Below are positions 1 to 7,889 of a stretch of 37,549 bases of DNA, one piece after another. This DNA comes from a candidate division WWE3 bacterium GW2011_GWC2_41_23. GTDB lineage: Bacteria > Patescibacteriota > WWE3 > UBA101185 > UBA10185. The position numbers and the translations under genes were made by a program. Within the stretch, counting starts at the first letter, position 1; the number at the start of each line of letters is the position of its first letter. The DNA lies in assembly GCA_000996895.1 (NCBI GenBank), contig LCBB01000011.1, positions 1 through 37,549 on the forward strand. Reading direction: 5' to 3'. The notes under the pieces were generated by a model. That model was given only the letters and a program-made list of their open reading frames with translations. It was not told where the DNA came from and did no database searches.

Positions 1-102
<102 letters not shown>

Positions 103-118
<16 letters not shown>

Positions 119-303
119 TTTGTTTTTGTTTTCAACTATAATTTACAATCCCAAAGTATTATCAGCTTAATATGCTAATCCTCGTTCGAACCATAGCACT
201 TCGTGCTATAGAATCGAACTAAGGTCGTCGCCGGGGTTTTTGTATGCCGGACTTTTTTGTTTCGCGAGTTTAAATTACAATCCCAAAATATTATTTGCTT
301 AAT
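103..303. repeat. Partial duplication of the 5S 3' end plus downstream flank, with intervening hairpin
   Basis: AGGTCGTCGCCGGGGTTTT occurs at 103 and again at 222-240. The downstream flank ACAATCCCAAAgTATTATcaGCTTAAT (about 145) recurs as ACAATCCCAAAaTATTATttGCTTAAT (about 277). Hairpin GTTCGA..ATAGCAC-TTC-GTGCTAT..TCGAAC lies at 184-219. Confidence 0.85.
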
Positions 304-460
304 TTTTTTCTAGACGCGACTTATAAGCACTCATGGCAGGGTGCTAATTTTTTACCCAATCTCCCTGTGACCGGGCTTTCCCAAAAACCCTAGATTTCCC
401 CGTATTTTCACGTTATAATCTCCCCGTTCCCTTCTATAAAGATCGGAAGAAAGGAGGTTT

Positions 461-1627
461 TTGCTTGAGAAGGTTTCCGGTAGAAATACGAAAGAAGCCC
501 GAAAAGCAAATACCCGAAAAATGTCAAAATCATCAAAGGTTCGTAAGCCGGAATCGGCTATGGCCAAGCTTTTAACCGATAAAGATCTACAGATGAAAGA
601 TCTTAGACCCGGAGATTTAGTAGAAGGTATTGTTGTTAGTGTTTCTCACAGTGAGGTTTTGCTCGATGTAGGAGCAAAATCGGAAGGTGTCGTCTCAGGT
701 TCCGATATAGCGGACGCTGACGAGTCCTTTAAACACTTAAAGGTTGGGGACACAATCCTTGCTAAGGTTGTGCAGTCAGAGAATCAACAGGGCTATGTTG
801 TTCTGTCTTTGAGAAAAGCTGAAAAGGACAAGAAGTGGAAGGGCGCCGAAGACGCGCTAGCTACAGGCTCGGTTCTTGAAGCTACCATCATTGAATATAA
901 CAAGGGCGGTTTATTGTGCGATTGTGCGGGATTGAGAGGTTTTATTCCCCTATCTCACCTTGATAGAAGCCATTTTGCCAATGATATTGCGAAGTTTGCA
1001 GCCGGTAGCGAGGCTGAGTTGAAGGAGTCCCTGAAGGCTTTGGCCGGAAAGGTCATTAAAGTAAAAGTTATTGAGCTTGACCCCTTGAAAAACCGCTTCG
1101 TATTGTCTGAAAAAGACGCAATGAGTACATACAGCGACGAAAGCAGAGAAAAGAGATTGCAGGAAATAGCCGCCGGTACAACACTCGAAGGAATAGTTAC
1201 GGGAATAATGCCGTTCGGAGTCTTTATAGACTTGGATGGAGTGGAAGGTTTGGTACACATAAGCGAAATAGCCTGGGAAAAGGTTAATAACCCCTCCTCA
1301 TATTTTTCAGTAGGACAAACGGTTAAAGTTATGGTTCTTGGCATCGACGAACAGAGCAAGAAGCTGGCTTTAAGCGTGAAAAGACTTACTCCAAATCCCT
1401 GGGAAACTGTGGAGAAAAGTTACCCGGTTGGAACCAAGGTCAAAGGAATTGTCAGCAAAGTTGTTCCTTTCGGAGCCTTTGTGACAATAGAAAAAGGATT
1501 AGACGGCCTGATACACATATCCGAAGCCGCGGGACCTTTGAAAGAGGGCGAAGAGGTAGAAGCTATTGTTATACAGGTTGACGGTACCAATCAAAAACTT
1601 GCGTTAAGCACCAGACCACAAGAATAA
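461..1627 (+). CDS. rpsA: S1 RNA-binding domain protein (30S ribosomal protein S1-like)
   Basis: ORF with repeated S1 motifs (GDLVEGIVVSVSHSEVLLDVGAKSEGVV; GTTLEGIVTGIMPFGVFIDLDGVEGLVHISEIAW; VPFGAFVTIEKGLDGLIHISE). Start could be 461 (TTG) or 521 (ATG). Confidence 0.88.
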   Translation: MLEKVSGRNTKEARKANTRKMSKSSKVRKPESAMAKLLTDKDLQMKDLRPGDLVEGIVVSVSHSEVLLDVGAKSEGVVSGSDIADADESFKHLKVGDTILAKVVQSENQQGYVVLSLRKAEKDKKWKGAEDALATGSVLEATIIEYNKGGLLCDCAGLRGFIPLSHLDRSHFANDIAKFAAGSEAELKESLKALAGKVIKVKVIELDPLKNRFVLSEKDAMSTYSDESREKRLQEIAAGTTLEGIVTGIMPFGVFIDLDGVEGLVHISEIAWEKVNNPSSYFSVGQTVKVMVLGIDEQSKKLALSVKRLTPNPWETVEKSYPVGTKVKGIVSKVVPFGAFVTIEKGLDGLIHISEAAGPLKEGEEVEAIVIQVDGTNQKLALSTRPQE

Positions 1628-1643
1628 GGATTTTACTTAGAAA

Positions 1644-3989
1644 TTGAATTTCAGTCCCCTGCCTTCCGAGGCGGGGGACTTGCAGATAATGCTAATAGAC
1701 AGACTTACACAAAGAGCAAAGTCAGTTTTACTCAAACTTCCTGAGAAGGAAGCTATTTCAAGTGCCAAAGTACTTGTCGCAATAACAGAAGAGAGTGGAA
1801 TGGGTAATACTATTCTCCAGGCACTCGGAATTTATAATCTCAACAAGAGAAAAATGGTTTCTTTAAACGATCTGACACGTGAGGCTTTTGTTCAGGCAGC
1901 GAATTTCGAGCACATGTACGTGGGAACCGAGCACCTGATTTTAGCCCTTTTCAAAATGTGCGAATCCCCCGATTTCAGCCGTCTGCGCTTTGAGCTTATA
2001 AAACTAAGTGTTTTTCCCAATACCATAAAATCTATAGATAAGAATAAAAAAACTCCGATACTTGATACTTTCGGTGAAAATTTGAATCAGAAGACCGTGC
2101 GTAATATGGACAAACCTCTTGTATACAGGACAGTTTATGAATCTCTCGTAGCTTCGTTACTTTTGAAAAATACTCCTAACGTTCTAATCCTGGGGGAGCC
2201 GGGTGTGGGAAAGAGGGCGCTGGTAGAACTTTTGGCGAGAAACATTTCCTCTTTGGACGTCCCGCCCGCGTTGGTAGGATACCAGGTCATAGAGTTCGAT
2301 ATGCTGGCTTTCATGACAAGTCTGATGAACAAAAGCGGGATAGAGACGGGGCTCGCGCAGTTGTCGGATGAACTGAGGTCCTTAAACCGTGTAATACTTT
2401 TTATTAAAAACTTTCAAAACTCTTTCTTTGCAACGCCAATGGGATTCTCCATGCCGATTTTTTACTCAATGTTTAAGTCCGCTTTGGATAATTCGGACAT
2501 AAAAATAATAGCGACGATGGCCTCTACCTTATATGAAAAGCTTGGCGCGGATAATGAACACATCCTTGAGGACTTCGGGACGGTTGAAGTAATAGAGCCC
2601 ACCGAAAAAGAAACCCAGAAAATACTTGAAAGCACGGCGTTGTACTTAAGCGAATTTCACAACGTGGATATCACAAAAACCATGGTCAACCTCATTTATA
2701 AAAAAGCGAAAGAACTGGAAAGTGACGACAAATTTCCACAGAAGGGCGTGGATCTTATGGACCACTGTTGCACGTTTGTCATTCTTAAAAAGAGCAGAAT
2801 ACCCGAGAGCTACAAGGAGATGGTGGATAAGAGATTTGATATTCTCAGCCAGCTTCAGGTAACCCTGGACGAAGGTAAATACGAGAAAGCCCTTCACTTA
2901 AGGAAAAAAATCAAGAACTACGACCAGAAATTATCCTCAAAAGAAGAGAAAATATTTATCCCCGAGAAAAAACTGAAGATGACATCGGAAGATATTAACG
3001 AAGCAGTGTCTATTTTTAGAGAAGAGCGGGAAATGGATGAGGACAAGGCAGGTTTAAAGAACTTGTCCCTTCTTTCGGAAAAAATAAGAGCCAGAATAGT
3101 TGGTCAGGATGAAGCGGTAAACCTGGTTGCAAAAAGCCTGGTCCGTTCAAGACTTGGCCTAAGATCAAGAAAAAGACCGGTCGGAAACTTTCTGTTCCTC
3201 GGTCCCACAGGTGTAGGAAAGACGGAGATGGCCAAGGTACTGGCCGAACTGTTCTTCGGATCCAAATCTCTGATCAGACTAGACATGAGCGACTTCTCGG
3301 AGAAGCACAATGTTGCTAGATTGGTAGGTGCTCCCCCGGGGTATGTCGGTTACGGAGAAGGCGGCGAACTAACGTCGAAAATAGAGGCAAAACCGGATAG
3401 TGTGGTGTTATTCGATGAAATCGAGAAGGCCCACCCGGATGTTTTGAACGTCTTGCTCCAGATAATGGAGGAGGGGGAGCTTGTGGATGCCAAGGGTACC
3501 GCGTACGACTTTTCGCACGCCGTTGTAATTCTAACCAGCAATTTGGGTACGGAAATATTGCATAACAACGAAATCGGTTTCGAAGAAAAAACTATTAGTG
3601 ATAAATCAGTCGAAGGAAGGTTAAGAAACAACCTGAAAAAGATTTTAAAACCCGAGCTTCTGAATAGGTTCGACGAAATCATTATTTTCAAGCGGTTACA
3701 AAGGGAAAACCAACTTAGAGTATTAGAATTACTCACAAAGGAGATTAACGTTACACTTAAAGCCCAAAGTATCACTTTAAACGTCTCAAAAGAGGTTAAG
3801 GAATATTTACTGGAAAAGGGCGGTTCCCTCGAATATGGGGCGAGGGCTCTTAGAAGAACCCTTGAAAAAGAACTCGTAGACGCTTTAGCCGAATACCTTT
3901 TACACCACGAGAAAAGACCGTTGTCACTTTGTGCTTCGATGTCTGAAGGGGATATACACATATCCGCTAAAAAAGCTAAAAATTGTTAA
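1644..3989 (+). CDS. clpC: ClpC-like AAA+ ATPase (double AAA domain, degenerate D1)
   Basis: D2 Walker A FLGPTGVGKTEMAK and Walker B VVLFDEIEKAHPDV, RLVGAPPGYVGYGEGG pore loop, ClpB-D2-like C-terminus. Start may be the internal ATG at about 1689. Confidence 0.88.
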   Translation: MNFSPLPSEAGDLQIMLIDRLTQRAKSVLLKLPEKEAISSAKVLVAITEESGMGNTILQALGIYNLNKRKMVSLNDLTREAFVQAANFEHMYVGTEHLILALFKMCESPDFSRLRFELIKLSVFPNTIKSIDKNKKTPILDTFGENLNQKTVRNMDKPLVYRTVYESLVASLLLKNTPNVLILGEPGVGKRALVELLARNISSLDVPPALVGYQVIEFDMLAFMTSLMNKSGIETGLAQLSDELRSLNRVILFIKNFQNSFFATPMGFSMPIFYSMFKSALDNSDIKIIATMASTLYEKLGADNEHILEDFGTVEVIEPTEKETQKILESTALYLSEFHNVDITKTMVNLIYKKAKELESDDKFPQKGVDLMDHCCTFVILKKSRIPESYKEMVDKRFDILSQLQVTLDEGKYEKALHLRKKIKNYDQKLSSKEEKIFIPEKKLKMTSEDINEAVSIFREEREMDEDKAGLKNLSLLSEKIRARIVGQDEAVNLVAKSLVRSRLGLRSRKRPVGNFLFLGPTGVGKTEMAKVLAELFFGSKSLIRLDMSDFSEKHNVARLVGAPPGYVGYGEGGELTSKIEAKPDSVVLFDEIEKAHPDVLNVLLQIMEEGELVDAKGTAYDFSHAVVILTSNLGTEILHNNEIGFEEKTISDKSVEGRLRNNLKKILKPELLNRFDEIIIFKRLQRENQLRVLELLTKEINVTLKAQSITLNVSKEVKEYLLEKGGSLEYGARALRRTLEKELVDALAEYLLHHEKRPLSLCASMSEGDIHISAKKAKNC

Positions 3990-3998
3990 GATAGTAAT

Positions 3999-5399
3999 AT
4001 GCCGAAAATCAGAACGGTGTACACATGCCAAAATTGTAATTACCAGGCTTCTCATTGGGTCGGGCAATGCCCTCAGTGCGGAGAATGGAATACCTTTATA
4101 GAGGATGTAGTAGTTAGTCAAAATTCCAAATCCGGTTCCCACGCGGGAAAAGGCGTTACTATTGCACCTATCCAACTTTCCAAAATTTCCACCAAGAATA
4201 TAAAAAGGCTTTCCTCAAATATTTCAGAATTCGACAGAGTTCTGGGAGGGGGTTTTGTTCCGGGACAGGTAGTGCTGTTGGCAGGAGAGCCCGGTATAGG
4301 TAAGAGCACCATCCTTACGGATATCGCAAAAAGCCTCGGAGACAAAAAGATACTTTATGTCGCAGGAGAAGAAAGTCCCGATCAAATTAAGATAAGAGCT
4401 GAAAGAATGGGCTATCCCGCTGAAAATTTATTTATACTCCAGGAGTCCGGAGTAGAGCAGATAATCTCGGTTGCCGAAGCGGAAAAAGATTTAGCGTTAA
4501 TTATTGTAGATTCAGTTCAGACGATTTATTCAGACGAAATCGCCGGTATTTCAGGCTCTCTTCCTCAGGTACGCGGATGTACTCAGCTTCTAACAATGGC
4601 CGCGAAGCGTACCGGAATCCCGGTAGTGCTTGTCGGGCATGTAAATAAAGAAGGAGTTGTAGCAGGTCCGAAGGTTTTGGAACACATTGTCGACACAATC
4701 TTATATCTGGAAGGTGACCCCCAGCATATGTTCAGGATGCTAAGAACAAGTAAGAACCGTTTCGGCCCGGTGTCGGAAGTAGGGATATTCGAAATGCAGG
4801 AAAAAGGTATGAAAGAGGTCAAAAATCCTTCAGAGCTTTTCCTTGAAGAGCACGTTGCAGGAACTTCGGGATCTTGTATTGCGGTGGTTATGGAAGGATA
4901 CAGGCCGCTGTTATTCGAAGTACAAGCTTTAACAATAAGAACCAGCTTCGGGTATCCCAGGAGGACTGCCAGCGGGTTTAATGCCAACCGTCTCCAGGTC
5001 CTTGTAGCAACCATCGAGAAAAGAACCGGAATAGACCTCAGTGGACACGATATCTATCTAAACATTGCAGGAGGTTTCAAGATTAGTGAGTACGCTGCCG
5101 ATTTGGCTGTCTGCATCGCCGTAATCTCTTCGGTAAAAGACTTGCCGATAAAGGAGAAAAGCGTAGTATACGGCGAAGTAGGTCTAAATGGCGAGGTAAG
5201 AAGGGTTTCTCATACTGAAAAAAGGTCGAAAGAGGCAAAAAAGCTCGGTTTTGAAATAATTATCTCTCCCGAAACTGCTAAAAGTTTGAACGAGGCAGTA
5301 TCAAAGGCTCTGTCCAAAGGATACAATTTAGATAGTGGAAAACACGCTAAACAAAACACAACAGAAAGCAAAAGGTATAACGCAGTTAAGCCGGTTTAA
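3999..5399 (+). CDS. radA: DNA repair protein RadA (Sms)
   Basis: N-terminal C4 zinc motif YTCQNCNYQASHWVGQCPQCGEWNTF, Walker A AGEPGIGKST, KNRFG motif, Lon-like C-terminal domain. Confidence 0.95.
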   Translation: MPKIRTVYTCQNCNYQASHWVGQCPQCGEWNTFIEDVVVSQNSKSGSHAGKGVTIAPIQLSKISTKNIKRLSSNISEFDRVLGGGFVPGQVVLLAGEPGIGKSTILTDIAKSLGDKKILYVAGEESPDQIKIRAERMGYPAENLFILQESGVEQIISVAEAEKDLALIIVDSVQTIYSDEIAGISGSLPQVRGCTQLLTMAAKRTGIPVVLVGHVNKEGVVAGPKVLEHIVDTILYLEGDPQHMFRMLRTSKNRFGPVSEVGIFEMQEKGMKEVKNPSELFLEEHVAGTSGSCIAVVMEGYRPLLFEVQALTIRTSFGYPRRTASGFNANRLQVLVATIEKRTGIDLSGHDIYLNIAGGFKISEYAADLAVCIAVISSVKDLPIKEKSVVYGEVGLNGEVRRVSHTEKRSKEAKKLGFEIIISPETAKSLNEAVSKALSKGYNLDSGKHAKQNTTESKRYNAVKPV

Positions 5400-6324
5400 C
5401 ATCTGGGTCAGAATTGCCTTTGCGATAATATTCTTTATCTTAGGTTTCAACCTTTCAAGATCGGCGTTTTTTATGGAACTCCCTTTTTTCGGTTACCATA
5501 CTGTATGGGAAGTTCTCATATCCGCAGCTGCGGGGTTAATCGGATTTTACGTTTTCCCCCTGTTCTTAATAAGCGCTCAGTACTGGATTGAAGCCACAAT
5601 CAATAAGGTTGTGAATGAGATAGTGACCAACTTTTGGGATCAGCAATCCCGAAAGATACAGGAAGCAAGGCGGGAAAAGCAAAAAAGGAAGGTTGAAGAA
5701 GAAGATTCGAAAAGAAAGTCGGATTGGGAGCATGCCGTAGTTTTGGACACATCGGTGCTTGTGGACGGAAGAGTAGTTGATATTGTAAAAACCGGGTTTT
5801 TGGATCACCGGCTCATAATTATTCAGGCAGTATTAGATGAACTTCAAACCATTGCCGACAGTAAAGATAAACTGAAACGCCAACGGGGCAGGCGCGGATT
5901 AGATGTTGCGAAGGAACTTAAGAAACATTCGAAAGTTGTTATTCCTGACATAGGGGCTAACGGAAAAGGCGTGGATGCCAAACTCGTTTCCTTTGCCAAG
6001 GAACACAAATTAAAACTTATGACCATGGACTTTAATTTGAACAAAGTAGCACAGGTGTCCGGTGTTAAAACCTTAAATTTAAATGATTTAATAAACGGTT
6101 TGAAAACAATTATGCTACCGGGCGAGGCAATAAAGATAAAAGTTGTACAGCAGGGCAAGGAGAAAGAGCAGGGGGTAGGATACTTGCCTGACGGTACCAT
6201 GATAATCGTAGAGGGAGCAAAAGAGCGCGTGGGGGACGAGGTAGACGCCGTAGTATCGAAAATAATACAATCATCCGCAGGAAGAATCATATTCTCGAAA
6301 GTATCGGAACAGCTCAGGAATTAG
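5335..6324 (+). CDS. Membrane-anchored PIN/TRAM domain protein (YacL-like)
   Basis: Two N-terminal TM segments, PIN core VVLDTSVLVDGRVVDI...LDELQTIADS, C-terminal TRAM-like EQGVGYLPDGTMIIVEGA. The ORF overlaps radA by 65 nt; the true start may be further in. Confidence 0.85.
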   Translation: MENTLNKTQQKAKGITQLSRFNIWVRIAFAIIFFILGFNLSRSAFFMELPFFGYHTVWEVLISAAAGLIGFYVFPLFLISAQYWIEATINKVVNEIVTNFWDQQSRKIQEARREKQKRKVEEEDSKRKSDWEHAVVLDTSVLVDGRVVDIVKTGFLDHRLIIIQAVLDELQTIADSKDKLKRQRGRRGLDVAKELKKHSKVVIPDIGANGKGVDAKLVSFAKEHKLKLMTMDFNLNKVAQVSGVKTLNLNDLINGLKTIMLPGEAIKIKVVQQGKEKEQGVGYLPDGTMIIVEGAKERVGDEVDAVVSKIIQSSAGRIIFSKVSEQLRN

Positions 6325-6400
6325 AGCCTAAGTATCTTCCAATATAAAAGTAAATAGAGTATTTTGCGCGGGAGAGGAGTGTGAATGAGAGCACAAAAAA

Positions 6401-6449
6401 ACACTCCACTAGAAGCGACATAAATAGCGGCGACCGCAGAGTGTTTTTT
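6401..6449 (+). terminator. Terminator-like hairpin with T6
   Basis: AAAAAACACTC ... GAGTGTTTTTT inverted repeat downstream of the PIN-TRAM gene. Confidence 0.5.
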
Positions 6450-6536
6450 GTCGAAGCGTTTTGCAATCTAAGATTGCAATAAGTCCATGCTTCAGAGCAG
6501 CCGAAGCATGATTTAAATAAACTTTATATTATTTAC

Positions 6537-6581
6537 CACGCATAACAAGCGACGAAGATTAGTCCGAAGAGCGTGTTTTTT
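6537..6581 (+). terminator. Second terminator-like hairpin with T-run
   Basis: CACGC ... GCGTG followed by TTTTTT. Confidence 0.4.
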
Positions 6582-6637
6582 ATGAGGGACACGAAGTTCT
6601 GTATTATAATCTTACGTGCGTTGCTGTTATAGAAGTA

Positions 6638-6658
6638 TGTACTATTGTACAGTTGTAC
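6638..6658. promoter_or_regulatory. Three tandem TGTAC boxes with exact 8-bp period (candidate RHH operator)
   Basis: TGTACtatTGTACagtTGTAC at 6638, 6646 and 6654. Confidence 0.55.
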
Positions 6659-6701
6659 GTAGATAATAGATTTACCATTACCCTATAAGTTATAAATAAC
6701 G

Positions 6702-6729
6702 TGTGGATAACTTTTAGGATTGTGGGTAA
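6702..6729. promoter_or_regulatory. Two DnaA-box-like sites
   Basis: TGTGGATAA (reverse complement of TTATCCACA) at 6702-6710 and TGTGGGTAA (one mismatch) at 6721-6729. Confidence 0.45.
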
Positions 6730-6747
6730 CTATTAAAGGAGGCCAAA

Positions 6748-6882
6748 ATGGAGTTTAATAAAATAAAAACAACCGTATTAATTGATAAGACGCTCAAAAA
6801 GCTAGCTCAGGTACATGCGATACAAAACGATATGACTCTGGGGGAGCTGATTGAGGAGGGTTTGAGAAAGATTCTGGTGTAG
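6748..6882 (+). CDS. Ribbon-helix-helix (CopG/Arc-like) small protein, 44 aa
   Basis: Absent from the ORF track (too short). RBS AAAGGAGG then ATG; MEFNKIKTTVLIDKTLKKLAQVHAIQNDMTLGELIEEGLRKILV* fits an RHH beta-helix-helix pattern. Confidence 0.75.
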   Translation: MEFNKIKTTVLIDKTLKKLAQVHAIQNDMTLGELIEEGLRKILV

Positions 6883-6994
6883 CTTTCCTTTACCGGGTTT
6901 GCTATTCTTGCAAAATTTTGCTCGTATACTTTATTTACCCAACCTTGCCCTATTAGCTATTAAATATGCTATAAAACCAATGTAACCCGCCGTA

Positions 6995-7023
6995 TTTACA
7001 TGACTTATAGTGTGTGATATAAT
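6995..7023 (+). promoter_or_regulatory. Sigma70-type promoter
   Basis: TTTACA-17 nt-TATAAT upstream of the 7052 CDS. Confidence 0.65.
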
Positions 7024-7051
7024 GCGGTAAACAATAATTAAAGGAGGAGAG

Positions 7052-7438
7052 ATGTTAGAATTTGTGCTCGGCGTTATTTTCGGCCTTTTTTTATTTAGGC
7101 GGATCAAGGCGGTAATTATCTTCTTGGTCATATACATCTTAATCATGCTGGTCGCAATTTCTCTTGACTTTGGTCCTGTTAACGTAAGTGCTTTTTTGTG
7201 GCAGGGCAGCGGACTTTTGCTCGGTGCTTACCTCAAAGCAATAATGGACAAGGGCAAAGTCAACAGACTTGAAGTGGAACGTCAGAAAAAAGAAGCGGAA
7301 AAGCTCAAAAATAAGAGAGCTGAAGAACCTAGGGAAGCAGAAAAGAAAGAAGAGGAAAAGGCCCCTGAAGAAGAACAAGAAGAAGAGCAAGAGCAAGATT
7401 CGGACGAACTTCCTCAGCTTAACGAATGGAAAGATTAG
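7052..7438 (+). CDS. Small membrane protein with acidic/charged C-terminal tail
   Basis: AAAGGAGG RBS; two to three TM segments then KKEAEK...EEEQEEEQEQDSDE low-complexity tail. Confidence 0.75.
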   Translation: MLEFVLGVIFGLFLFRRIKAVIIFLVIYILIMLVAISLDFGPVNVSAFLWQGSGLLLGAYLKAIMDKGKVNRLEVERQKKEAEKLKNKRAEEPREAEKKEEEKAPEEEQEEEQEQDSDELPQLNEWKD

Positions 7439-7482
7439 CCATTTGAAAGCTAGAGGAAAAGTAAGAAAGTTGTAAAACCGGT

Positions 7483-7536
7483 CTGCAGATGATGTTAAGA
7501 AATTAACATAAAAACATCTGCAGGCCTTTATTTTTT
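7483..7536 (+). terminator. Rho-independent terminator
   Basis: CTGCAGATG ... CATCTGCAG then T-rich tract; inner TGTTAA/TTAACA. Confidence 0.8.
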
Positions 7537-7566
7537 CATTATCCAGTTCTTAAACGCCCCATAGTA

Positions 7567-7595
7567 TTGACAAAAAGGCGCGTATCTGTTACTAT
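7567..7595 (+). promoter_or_regulatory. Consensus sigma70-type promoter
   Basis: TTGACA-17 nt-TACTAT. Confidence 0.75.
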
Positions 7596-7601
7596 CTAGT
7601 G

Positions 7602-7727
7602 TGTTCTGGAAGGAGACGTACAGCCGCCTAATTTCAGGCAAATCCCCCAGAATACAAAATATATTTAAACTGTTGATTTATGCGCCCACAAGGCTCATCA
7701 ACTAGCAGTTTATTAACTGCTTTTTTT
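7602..7727 (+). ncRNA. Candidate small RNA or 5' attenuator/riboswitch-like leader
   Basis: No plausible ORF between promoter 7567-7595 and terminator 7704-7727. Pairs TTCTGG/CCAGAA, GCCT/AGGC and GTTGAT/ATCAAC give a structured transcript of about 125 nt. Confidence 0.5.
7704..7727 (+). terminator. Rho-independent terminator ending the leader transcript
   Basis: AGCAGTT-TATT-AACTGCT followed by T7. Confidence 0.8.
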
Positions 7728-7889
7728 ACCGGTAATTGCCGGTAAAAGTACTTTGACAAGGTGTAGTGTGGGAAATCCTCTTTAAGGTCTATTTGATTGG
7801 ACCCGGTTTAGCCTTTTTGGCCATTCCGTTTCGGGATCTAACACCCCTTTTATACATATCTTTCTGTGGATGTGTGTTAAAGGGGTGGT

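Noticed and set aside
955-1359. Antisense ORFs within rpsA, clpC, rho and other genes (for example 955-1359, 3350-3961, 19596-20369)
   Set aside because: Ser/Leu-rich mirror translations of well-supported genes, with no recognisable domains.
6360-6600. tmRNA or RNase P RNA in the 6.3-6.6 kb intergenic region
   Set aside because: Did not find the characteristic conserved motifs of either RNA by eye.
7269-7475. Lys-rich ORF overlapping the 7052 gene
   Set aside because: Alternate frame of a low-complexity acidic tail.
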